From: Manihot esculenta
Taxonomy: Eukaryota > Streptophyta > Magnoliopsida > Malpighiales > Euphorbiaceae
DNA: 64,000 nt
NCBI RefSeq assembly: GCF_001659605.2
Contig: NC_035171.2
Coordinates: 27,011,825 to 27,075,824 of the forward strand
Direction: 5' to 3'
The notes under the pieces were generated by a model. It did no database searches. It worked only from the letters and a program-made list of their open reading frames with translations, and had not been told where the DNA came from. Positions 10,739 through 20,507 of the stretch are shown here, piece by piece. The position numbers were made by a program, and so were the translations under genes. How positions within the stretch are numbered: position 1 is the stretch's first letter; the number at the start of each line of letters is the position of its first letter.

Positions 10739-13700
10739 CTAAACAGTCCTGGCAATCTTCACTAACTCTGGGTCTTCATGCTGTTTCTGAGCCACTTGCT
10801 CCAGAAACACATGTGTCACTCTCATCTGGGCCACTAAAGCACCTGTACCAGACAACTCCAACTGTAGACCTTCATCAATGAGCTTGTAAAACTCCTTCAC
10901 CACTGGTCTCCTCTCTGCCGTAATATGGGATAGACTGCCTAGTGACTTTCGGCTTAGGGCGTCTGCCACGACATTCGCCTTACCCGGATGATACTGAATC
11001 TTGCAATCATAGTCACTCAGCAGCTCTACCCACCTTCTCTGTCTCAAGTTCAAATCTCTTTGACTCAGGATGTACTGCAGGCTCTTATGATCTGTAAAGA
11101 TCTCACATTTTACCCCATAGAGGTAGTGCCTCCACATCTTGAGTGCAAAGACTACTGCTGCCATCTCTAGGTCATGCGTGGGGTAATTTAACTCGTGCTT
11201 CTTCAGCTGCCTAGAAGCATAAGCAATCACCCTCTCATTCTGCATTAGTACACAACCCAGTCCCACACGGGACGCATCACAGAAGACTGTAAAGTCCTCA
11301 TCACTAGATGGCAGAGCTAACACTGGTGCTGAAGTCAACCTCTTCTTAAGCTCTTCAAAACTCTCTTCGCACTGGTCGGTCCACACAAACTTCTGATTCT
11401 TCCTGGTTAGTCTGGTCAGAGGAGCTGCAACTTTTGAGAAGTCCTGGACGAACCTCCTGTAGTAACCTGCCAAACCCAAGAAACTCCTTATCTCCGTCAC
11501 TAAAGTGGGTCTAGGCCAGTTAGCCACAGCTTCTACCTTCTTGGGGTCCACCTCTATTCCATTCTCTGACACTACATGCCCCAAGAATGAGATGCTCCTC
11601 AGCCAGAACTCACACTTAGAGAACTTGGCATACAAGCCATGTTCCCTCAAGGTCTGCAGAACCAACCTCAGATGATGGGCATGCTCCTCTGCATTCCTAG
11701 AATATACCAAGATATCATCTATGAAGACAATAACAAAGTGATCCAGGCATTGACTAAACACTCTGTTCATGAGATCCATGAATGCTGCAGGGGCGTTGGT
11801 TAACCCGAACGGCATTACAAGGAACTCAAAATGCCCATATCTGGTCCTGAAGGCTATCTTCGGCACATCCTCTTCCCTTATCCTTAGCTGATGGTACCCC
11901 GATCTCAGATCTATTTTGGAGAAACAACCTGCTCCGGCTAGCTGGTCAAATAGATCGTCGATCCTAGGCAACGGGTACTTATTATTGGTAGTGACTTTGT
12001 TCAACTGCCTGTAGTCGATGCAAAGTCTAAGGGATCCATCCTTCTTTCTGACAAACAAGACTGGTGCACCCCAAGGTGAGGTGCTCGGTCGGATGAAGCC
12101 CTTTTCTACCAGCTCTTGCAACTGTTCCTTCAATTCTTTCAACTCAGCTGGATCCATCCTGTAGGGAGGGATAGAGATTGGTCGGGTTCCAGGCATCAGT
12201 TCTATCTCGAACTCTATCTCCCTAGCAGGTGGTAAACCTGGCAGCTCGTCTGGGAAGACGTCTAGGAACTCTCTAACCACTGGCACCGAGGCGGGCTCTC
12301 TAACCTGACTGCTGAGCTCTCTCACATGAGCCAAATACCCTTGACATCCCTTCCTAAGCAACCTACGAGCCTGAAGAGCTGATATCAGACCTCTAGGTGT
12401 ACCCCTCCTGTCTCCCCTGAAGACAACCTCTGACCCATCCTGACCTCTGAACCTGACTACCTTGTCCCTGCAGTCCAAGGTAGCACCATGGGTAGATAAC
12501 CAGTCCATCCCTAGAATGACGTCAAAATCTGTCAAGTCTAGAACCACAAGGTCGGCGGAAAGGCATCTTCCCTCAACAAAGACTGGACTGCACTGGCAGA
12601 CTGACTCTGCCACTGATGGATCACACTTGGGTCCACTAACCCAGAGAGGACACTCTAACCCAGAGATCATCAGACCCAACCTCTCAACGGCTCTCGGAGC
12701 AATAAAAGAATGAGATGCACCAGGGTCCATCAAGGCATACACATCTGAACAACCAATGACTAAATTACCTGCCACCACGGTGTTAGATGCATCTGCCTCC
12801 TGTTGAGTCATGGTGAAGATCCGTGCTGGAGCTGATGGACCTTCACCTCGGAAACCCGCTGACGAAGAGGCTGCCCCTCTTCCTCTGTCTCTGCCATTGG
12901 CCTGAGTCATGGCTGGAGCTGCTGGTTGAGCCACACTGCCAGAAACCGTTTGTTGAGACTGTGCTCCAAAAGCTACCCTAGGACACTCCCGAGCCATGTG
13001 TCCCTCTTGCCCGCATCTGAAGCAGGCTGCTGTCTCAGCCCGGCAAACTCCCCTGTGTGGCCTACCACACTTTGCACAAATCGCATTATCCGCACCAGAG
13101 CTCAAGCCACTCCCTAGTCCCAGACTGGATTTGACCTTGTTCCAAAACTTGTTCTTCTTGGGCTTCCTAGTGGTATTACTCCACTTTTTGCTACCTGAAG
13201 CTGCTGCACTCAGAGAAGAAGAGCCTGGGGTCTTGGAACCAGAAGACTGTGCCACTGACTGTCTGATTGTTCCTTGAATGATGGCACTGGCCTCCATTTT
13301 TCGGGCCATATCCACTATGGCATGGAAGCTCTCCCTATCTGTTGACTGGATCAAGGAGGAATATCTGGAGTGGAGTTTCATGATATACCTCCTTGACTTC
13401 TTCTGGTCTGTGTCAAGGTTTTGCCCTGCAAATGGCAACAGTTCCAAGAATCTGTCTGTGAACTCCTCTACACTCATCTCATCAGTCTGCCTCAACTGCT
13501 CAAACTCTATCATCTTCAGCTCCCTTGAACTATCTGGGAAAGCCCATCCTGCAAACTCGTTTGCAAACTCCTCCCAAGTCATGCTGTCCACTCTCGGGTT
13601 CACATAATTCTTGAACCACTCTCGTGCCTTCTTGCACTTAAGCGTGAACCCAGCCATCTGAATGGCTCTACTGTCATAAGCCCCAATCTCATCTGTGATC

Positions 13701-14359
13701 ACCTTAACCCTTTCAAGATACACAAATGGGTCATCCCCTTTTTCATACTGAGGAGCACCCAGTTTCATGTAGTCGGTCATCTTAACCTTGCTCCCACTGG
13801 CTGAGCTAGGTCTAGAAGGTTGAGTAACTGGGGCTGCTGGTTCTGTAGGTGGTGGAGGTGGGGGTGCAGCATTCCCCGAGGTGGGGTTTGCAGGGTGAGG
13901 ATAAAAGGGTGAGGGTGGATAAACTGGGTATTGAGGGTGAGGTGGATAGAAAGGTGGATAGGGCATGTAGGTAGGGTAGGGGCTAAAGCTGGAGTAATCC
14001 GATGTGCCTCCCATCGGATACCCTGAACCCTGTGGGAAGGGTGGATAATGGGGTGGAAAACCATACCCCGAGGCCTGAACGCCTCCCTGTGACTCCCCTG
14101 TCCCTTCTTCCGTCATGCTAACATCCAGATTCCCATCCCTCCTCTGGTCCTCTTCCATAACCTCCCTCACATCTGAAGAACTTCCTCCTCTATCTGTCCC
14201 CCTTCTGCTAGCATCAAAAGACCTTCTAGGGTCCCTTGACACTCTTTCTCTGCTTGATCTACATGACATTGCCCTAGGCAATGCAGGAGGACGGGCGCTC
14301 GTGCCCTCATCCTCAGGTGGTACTCCACTCAATCTTGCTGATCGACGAGTTCCTCTCAT
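10739..14359 (-). CDS. Gag-protease-RT-RNase H polyprotein, Tekay-like copy 1 (ends at premature TAG)
   Basis: I place the start at 14359 ([12 protein letters not shown]). The open frame extends to 14428 through leader sequence, and the numbering here uses that longer frame (1229 codons). A Pro/Tyr-rich linker (about 120-200) precedes the gag domain (about 212-390). A zinc knuckle [14 protein letters not shown] lies at 469-482 and the protease active site DPGAS at 568-572. The reverse transcriptase spans about 755-960 with FIDD at 902-905, and RNase H about 1045-1160 with CDAS and TDHKSL. All expected catalytic motifs are present. A TAG at 10739-10741 separates it from the integrase; copy 2 has CAG at that codon. 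Confidence 0.92.
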   Translation of the reverse strand: MRGTRRSARLSGVPPEDEGTSARPPALPRAMSCRSSRERVSRDPRRSFDASRRGTDRGGSSSDVREVMEEDQRRDGNLDVSMTEEGTGESQGGVQASGYGFPPHYPPFPQGSGYPMGGTSDYSSFSPYPTYMPYPPFYPPHPQYPVYPPSPFYPHPANPTSGNAAPPPPPPTEPAAPVTQPSRPSSASGSKVKMTDYMKLGAPQYEKGDDPFVYLERVKVITDEIGAYDSRAIQMAGFTLKCKKAREWFKNYVNPRVDSMTWEEFANEFAGWAFPDSSRELKMIEFEQLRQTDEMSVEEFTDRFLELLPFAGQNLDTDQKKSRRYIMKLHSRYSSLIQSTDRESFHAIVDMARKMEASAIIQGTIRQSVAQSSGSKTPGSSSLSAAASGSKKWSNTTRKPKKNKFWNKVKSSLGLGSGLSSGADNAICAKCGRPHRGVCRAETAACFRCGQEGHMARECPRVAFGAQSQQTVSGSVAQPAAPAMTQANGRDRGRGAASSSAGFRGEGPSAPARIFTMTQQEADASNTVVAGNLVIGCSDVYALMDPGASHSFIAPRAVERLGLMISGLECPLWVSGPKCDPSVAESVCQCSPVFVEGRCLSADLVVLDLTDFDVILGMDWLSTHGATLDCRDKVVRFRGQDGSEVVFRGDRRGTPRGLISALQARRLLRKGCQGYLAHVRELSSQVREPASVPVVREFLDVFPDELPGLPPAREIEFEIELMPGTRPISIPPYRMDPAELKELKEQLQELVEKGFIRPSTSPWGAPVLFVRKKDGSLRLCIDYRQLNKVTTNNKYPLPRIDDLFDQLAGAGCFSKIDLRSGYHQLRIREEDVPKIAFRTRYGHFEFLVMPFGLTNAPAAFMDLMNRVFSQCLDHFVIVFIDDILVYSRNAEEHAHHLRLVLQTLREHGLYAKFSKCEFWLRSISFLGHVVSENGIEVDPKKVEAVANWPRPTLVTEIRSFLGLAGYYRRFVQDFSKVAAPLTRLTRKNQKFVWTDQCEESFEELKKRLTSAPVLALPSSDEDFTVFCDASRVGLGCVLMQNERVIAYASRQLKKHELNYPTHDLEMAAVVFALKMWRHYLYGVKCEIFTDHKSLQYILSQRDLNLRQRRWVELLSDYDCKIQYHPGKANVVADALSRKSLGSLSHITAERRPVVKEFYKLIDEGLQLELSGTGALVAQMRVTHVFLEQVAQKQHEDPELVKIARTV

Positions 14360-14607
14360 CCTGTTTTCTAAAAAATAGTGCACATCACATAGAAACATTA
14401 GCATCATATGGTTCATGTTGACACACATGAACCCTCATCACATACATCACATATCAATAATGCACATGCATATAATCATGGCATTTCACATCATCATGCA
14501 AGACAGGACTCCACATCCTATCCTAGTGGACATGATCTTCCTATTGTGCTTGACCTTCTATAACATCTATGAGCCCGACACTCTAGGTCCGACCATATGA
14601 ACCTAGG

Positions 14608-14619
14608 GCTCTGATACCA
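14608..14619 (-). promoter_or_regulatory. tRNA-Met primer-binding site, copy 1
   Basis: On the - strand it reads TGGTATCAGAGC, the standard initiator tRNA-Met site of plant retrotransposons, four bases inside the 5' LTR end. Confidence 0.93.
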
Positions 14620-14623
14620 TTTC

Positions 14624-16900
14624 TGTAACGACCCAAAAATCGGACCGCTACCGGCGCTAGGATCCAGATCGGCTTAAGGCCGCCGGGACCCGTAGCAAGC
14701 CTGACATGTAACCTGTAAACCTATTTAATCCCATACATGATCAACAATCATACATAAAAATTAAAACTTTTCCTTCATACATTCTCTCTTACACCAAACT
14801 CAACCTGCATGCACTGAACATAAACATACTGTAAACATTGACCACTCTTTGGGATCTCATCAATGCCCCAATGGGCGACATACATGTATTGAGTTGGCTA
14901 ACATCTACATCATAAAACATCTGAGATCATGTAATAAAGGGGATAACAATAACCATAGGGTCAAGCACAACTTCAAATCCTCAATATCATTATACATAAC
15001 ATGACTATTCAACTTTACATCATCTTACAATTTATCATGTCCACTTTCTATCTATTACAAACACATGACTTTACTCTTCTTGACTTCTCTGTCTAGCCCG
15101 TACCTGCAATCCTGGGGGATTAGGGAAAAGGGGTGAGCTACTAGAGCCCAGTGAGCAGAATAATGAAAAACAACATTTAAAATCTCATGCCATCATGTAA
15201 TGTAGCACATCACAACAAATCACATCTCGGATGGTATTGTCACCAATAGTCCTCTACATTCCAAAGTGCCGGGACGTAGAATGGGTCAACCGGTCTTTCT
15301 CTTAACATAACATAACATAGCATTCCAATGTGCCAGGGACGTAGAATGGGTACAACCTGGACTTTCTCTTACATCGTGCCAGGGACGTAGAATGGGTACA
15401 ACCTGAACTTCCATACCGTATCATGCCGTAACATCATCATATCATATGAGGACTAAAGGATCATCCAATAACCAATCCACATCAACATCATAAATGCAAT
15501 GCAACATATTCGTGAATTCTAATGCAAACAACCTAATTCATCACATGGCATTCATGATGCATGAACATGCTAAAAACTTTATAACTTATTTGCTTTAAAT
15601 CGTAAAGGTTTATTCTACTCACCTCTGGCTGAAGCTCTACTGACTCAGAAGCAGCTGAACTCACTGCTGGGGTCCTCGGTTCCTCGGGTCCGAACCTACA
15701 TAGGTGGACTCAAATGAGGGACCAAACAACTAGAACATAATTCTAAAAACATCCCCCAAAAACCCCCTAAAATACCTCAAAACAATCATGCAAAAACATG
15801 CAAAGGAAGGCTGAACAGGACAGGTTCGGCGGCACCTTCGGCGGCCGAAAGTCCCTCCAGAGCCGAAACCCAGGCAGGTTCGGCGGCACTTTCGGCGGCC
15901 GAAAGTCCAAGACAGAGACGAAAGTCTCTTTTCTAGGGCAGGCTTCGGCAACCGAAAGGCTTGCCTCCCCAGCCATGTTCGGCGGCCGAAAGTCCTTCGG
16001 CTGCCGAACCTGGTTTCTGCCAAAGGGCAGAAACTTGGCTCCTCTATGCACATTTGCCTCCAAAACTTCCAATCATGCATAAACCTATTCTACAACACAC
16101 ATACTCAAGCATAAAAGCTCCTAGGGGCTTCAAACTATCTTAAACCCCATCTACAACACATCAAACAACACAAATCCAACATACATTGCCCATAAACCAA
16201 CATAAATCCAAAAACTCATAAAACCCTACTCATGCATTTCTTCTTCAAGAATCAGCTTAAAACTTGTTAAAAACATGTAGTGAGCTCAAGATCGGCCCTT
16301 ACCTCTTGCAGATCGAGAGGAAAACGACCCTAGCTCGGAGATGGGAGAGATTTGAGTTCTTAAACCTCAAAGCTCCAAAACTTGCTTTAAACTCGGAAAT
16401 CTTCAAAACAAGGTGAAAACTCATAAGAAAAACATGAAAACTCGAAGGGAGAAGCTAAAAACAGAGGAGGGGCGGTGGAGAACTCACCTTGGCCGAAAAC
16501 GGGAAGAAAAGCTTGTCCGTTTCGGCCATGGGGTCCTTTTATAGGGCTGTCCTTACCACCTTTCGGCGGCCTAACGTGCCCCCACAACGCATGCAAGTTC
16601 GGCGGCCGAACGTGAGGTTCGGCGGCCGAACCTTGGCTGATTCAAACAAGGCTTTCGGAGGCCTAAAGCGCTTCCAAAACCTCCCCATGTTCGGCGGCCG
16701 AACATGACTTTCGGCGGCCGAACTTGACAAAGTCTCCAAAGCCCTCTACACTCAAAACTTGGATTTATTTCTCTTAAAAACCATAAAACACCTTAAAACA
16801 TTTTATGAAAACATGGTTTTACCCCTTCTAGAGGTTCTCGACATCCGAGATTCCACCGGACGGTAGGAATTCCGATACCGGAGTCTAGTCGGGTATTACA
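14624..16900 (-). repeat. 5' LTR of Tekay-like copy 1
   Basis: 2277 bp, the partner of 7001-9274. It has the same minisatellite units (about 15265-15410) and palindrome clusters (15825-16010, 16560-16725). Confidence 0.95.
16535..16543 (-). promoter_or_regulatory. TATA-like box in the 5' LTR of copy 1
   Basis: On the - strand it reads TATAAAAGG. The same box is kept at matching positions in every LTR of this family in the window (8910, 17720, 59436), which supports a promoter role. Confidence 0.55.
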
Positions 16901-17750
16901 CTAAACATCTCCCCCAAAACTCCCCTAAAACACCTTAAACATGCATGGAAAAACATGCAAAGGAAGGCTGGACATGGCACTTTCGGCGGCAGGTTTGGCG
17001 GCCGAAAGTCCCTCTAGAGCCGAAACTCATCCACTTTCGGCGGCACCTTTGGCGGCCGAAAGTCCACTCCAGAGCCGAAACTCAACAACCTTCGGCGGCA
17101 TGTTCGGCGGCCAAAACTCCACTCCAGAGCCGAAAGTCCAAACTTTCGGGGGCGAGTTTAGGTGGCCAAAACAACCTCCTCAAAGGGTGGTTCGGCGGCC
17201 GAACCTTGCTTCGGCAGCCGAACTTGGGTTCTCCAAGAAGGCAGAACCCAATTAAACGTCACATTTCCAGCCTCCAAAACCTCTCCAAACATGTACAACA
17301 AGCAACCAACCTCTCAAACACATGCATATACCCTTCTTCATGCATATAGGGACTTAGAACTAGCTTAAACCCCAACAAACAACACAAATAGCTTATGACC
17401 AACATAAGCCAAAACCATGCATAAAACTCACTTAAACCCTTCAAAACACACTGAAAACATAAGGAAAAGTGAGGATCCATACTTACCTCTTGAAGATCGA
17501 GAGGATTGATGGTCTAAACTCGGAGATGCAAAGGAAAAAAGATCCGGAGTCTCCAAGCCTCACAACTTTGCTCTTTAGCTCAAAAACTTCAAAACCAAGA
17601 TCAAAACTACTTAAAACTTGCTCAACTTTAAAGAACTACAAGAAATCAACCAAAGGAGGACAAGGACTCACCTATACCCGAAAAGAGAGAGAAACTCACC
17701 TTCAATCCGAATAAGGGACCCTTTTATAGGTGGCCGGTCAACCACCTTCG

Positions 17751-17851
17751 GCGGCCAAAGCTGTTTCGACACCTCCACCACGTTCGGCAGCCGAACATAG
17801 GGTTCGGTGGCAGCGAAAGAAAGCCACCTTCGGCGGCAGCGAAAGAAAGCC
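17751..17851. repeat. 101-bp duplicated target flanking the Athila-like element (left copy)
   Basis: The segment GCGGCCAAAG to GAAAGAAAGCC of the outer solo LTR recurs without visible change at 24495-24595, on the other side of the inserted element. Normal integration would duplicate only 4-6 bp. Confidence 0.9.
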
Positions 17852-19351
17852 GTCAAAAATAAACCTATTAAACAATCAACAATAAACTTGTAGATAGTGG
17901 CAATAGGGTCGAACCACAGGGAATTGACACTAAAGATCTTCCTAATAATAACCAAGATAAGTAAATAACAAATAATTAAGAGAGGGGGGTTTTGAGTTGA
18001 TGGATTAACACTAAATAACAAAAGAAAGCAATAATTTAAAGATGAGTAAATCAATAAGAGGAAAGCTTCTAGTTGAAGTATGGATCTTATTTCAGATTGT
18101 TTAGAATTGATCATTGATTCTTTAACTCTCCTATTTATTCCAATAAATTAGTTTTGGATGTGGAAGACGCTTCTCACAATCCAAATTCCTCCTTAGTTCT
18201 AGTTTGATTAGGAAACGTTCGCTAATCAAACACTAATCAACAAGTTGCCAAGGAACGTCCTTGGGGCATTGTAGCATCGAACAACTGTTGACTGCATTAA
18301 GACTTAGAGAAACCCAATTCTATCCTTGCCAACCGCGTGGTCAAGTTTAGATTATGCAATTTGATTAAATGTGTATTTGAACAACCTAAGCAATTACGGA
18401 CCTAAATCATTCAAACAATATTACTTAAGCAATTTAAAAGCAATGGGCCTTTATTGATTCTAAAAGCAAAGTAATATTTATGGAAAGCTCAAATTGCATA
18501 AATATTGAAAATAAATAGAAGTTTAACAATGGAGATTTAAATCTCCCAATTCATCACAAAATCTGAAATTCACCAACTTCAACTAGAAAAGAAAGTGTTT
18601 AGCCACTCATGGTGGACTAAATACACAAAAAGATGAAAAGAAAAGAAAAAGGAAGATGCTGGAGAGTTTCTGGCGAGTTGAGTTGCTGATCAGAGGATGA
18701 TCAGGAGATAAGATTGCTGGCTTGGAGGCTCTCCTTTTATAGTTGCAGAATTTTATCCATCTAGGGTTTTGAAATCCCTCTTTGATTTGGTGTTTGACTC
18801 CTCTATTGATGTAGATTTTGATTGCAATTGGATTTCCTTGGATGAGAGACTCTTTCGTGGCTCTTGGTTTTGTGTTGGAGGTGATTGGATTGGATTTGGA
18901 CTTCTAAAAATTCGGATTTCTGTTTTCTGTCCATTTTCCCGCTCTGCTGTAAGTTTCTGCTGTCAAAGTGATTTGCCCGGTGATTTGAGCGAGCAGTGGG
19001 CAAATCACTGGGCAAATCACTGCCTCTGTGAGTCAGTCCTCTATGTCTCTGCGAGTGATTTGGCCAGTGATCTTCGAGTGTCTGGGGCAAATCACTTGGC
19101 AAATCACTGCTGCCTGTTGCCTCCGGGTTTCTGCTTTAGCTTGATCTGGGCAGTGATTGGAGCAGATATCTGGTGATCTTGGGCAAATCACTGGGCAAAT
19201 CATCCTTTTGTGAATTTTCTGCACTTTTTCTTCCATTTTTCAATTTCTTTTTTTTCTGAAAAAACAAGATAAAAACTATAAATTAAACTGAAAAATGTGT
19301 AAATAAGCAATAATAATTATGATAAAAATGTGGCTAAATTATGCTTGATCA
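17852..19351 (-). repeat. 3' LTR of the Athila-like element (terminus missing)
   Basis: Matches 22995-24494 almost base for base, but starts about 17 bp inside the expected LTR end. It contains eight copies of a GTGATTTGCCC/GGGCAAATCAC motif between 18965 and 19205. Confidence 0.9.
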
Positions 19352-19368
19352 AATACCCCCACACCTAG
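19352..19368 (-). promoter_or_regulatory. Polypurine tract of the Athila-like element
   Basis: On the - strand it reads CTAGGTGTGGGGGTA directly before the 3' LTR. A hairpin (arms TTGCTTG and CAAGCAA, 19373-19390) lies just upstream in element orientation. Confidence 0.75.
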
Positions 19369-20355
19369 CTTTTTGCTTGTCCTCAAGCAACAAATAACTT
19401 AGCCAATCAAGCCCCCTTTTTCCTTAGAGCCTAAGTACCACTTAATCAGCCCCCCCTAGACTCCTAATCTGAATTATCACAGTATAGAGTACATGCACTA
19501 AGGTCATCCTCTCCTTTCCTTGTTTCCTTTCACCTACCATGGTCAAGAGAAAGGTTTTTGAAACAATCATGCTTATTACTTTATGTTAGTTTTAATGCAA
19601 CCCCTAGGAGTGACTTGCCCCTTTTCTTCTCTATTTCTTTTTATTTTTGTTTTTATTTTCAGCAGCACTTATTCTTATCCTTGCCTGAAAAAGTCACTAA
19701 CCTTTTTACGCGATTGTGTACATGGGTGATACACCCCCGGTTACTCAGTTAGTCACTTGTTCAAGTGGCTACTAGCTCTGTTCATAGTCTAGACCATCGA
19801 AACTTATTTGCTTGAAAAAGTTTACTGACCTTTTTACGCGATTGTGTACATGGGTAATGCACCCCCGGTTACTCAGTCAGTCACTTCTCCAAGTGGCTTT
19901 TAGGCACAGTTCATAGTCTTAGACCATTGGAACAGGTTTATAATTTGTGTTTTGTGCTGGTTTTTCCTGATTATTTGGGCAAATCAGCTCATAGGGAGTT
20001 ACACTAGCTTTGTGTTTGCATGCATTTGTATTTTTATTTCTCTTGACCTTAGCACATTTAAGGATTCAATTCAAGAGAAAAACTCCCTAAGTGAAGGTAA
20101 CATACTGTGAATGATTCAATTTAGGCTTAAAGGGGTGGCAAATCAATGGGGTCATGAGATAAGGGCACTCTTTCAACCTTGTTATCTATGTTGAGTAGAG
20201 CAATTAGCTACAAAATTCTGTGTGTGTGTGCAAGAAGTGAAAAAAATGTGTGCAAAAGAAAAAATTTTTGGCGTGTGTTTATAGGGTAAAAAGATGCAAA
20301 AAGAAACAAAAAGAAAGCAAAAGATAATATAATCAATGCAAAAAGAACCTAACAG

Positions 20356-20391
20356 TACCCCCACACCTAGTCCCAACATTGTCCCCAATGT
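20356..20391 (-). repeat. Second polypurine-like module with hairpin
   Basis: Carries the same 15-mer TACCCCCACACCTAG (+ strand) as the true polypurine tract at 19354. Beside it is a hairpin with arms ACATTG and CAATGT around TCCC (20376-20391). Confidence 0.75.
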
Positions 20392-20507
20392 AAAATATAT
20401 AAAGGAAAAATTTAAGAAGGAAAGGGAAAGGGACTTCCTGGCCTGGGGGTGATTTGACCAGTGACTTGGGCAAGCACCGGGCAAATCACTGGGCAAATCG
20501 CTATCTG

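Larger units (their letters stand above)
7001..16900 (-). mobile_element. Nearly complete Tekay-like chromovirus (Ty3/gypsy), copy 1
   Basis: A 9.9 kb LTR retrotransposon on the - strand inserted in the solo LTR, with target duplication CTAAA at 6996-7000 and 16901-16905. Order on the - strand: 5' LTR 16900-14624, tRNA-Met primer-binding site, gag-protease-RT-RNase H, integrase with a chromodomain-like tail, polypurine tract, 3' LTR 9274-7001. By eye I counted about 35 substitutions, mostly transitions, between the two LTRs (about 1.5%). The polyprotein has one in-frame TAG before the integrase and another near its C-terminus, so this copy is probably not autonomous. Confidence 0.95.
19352..20507. 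other. Non-coding 3' spacer of the Athila-like element
   Basis: About 1.15 kb between the end of the remaining frame and the 3' LTR. It holds two similar CGCGATTGTGTACATGGGT-type blocks (cores near 19709 and 19838), a second polypurine-like module (20356-20391) and further GGGCAAATCAC motifs (20478-20500). No protein is recognised. Confidence 0.6.

Noticed and set aside
6031..16900. Reading 6031 and 7001 as tandem LTRs of one element
   Set aside because: The exact CTAAA duplication around 7001-16900 and the continuation of the first LTR at 16906 show nesting instead.
18769..19236. Frames on both strands repeated exactly at 23912-24379
   Set aside because: They lie in the two LTRs of the Athila-like element.
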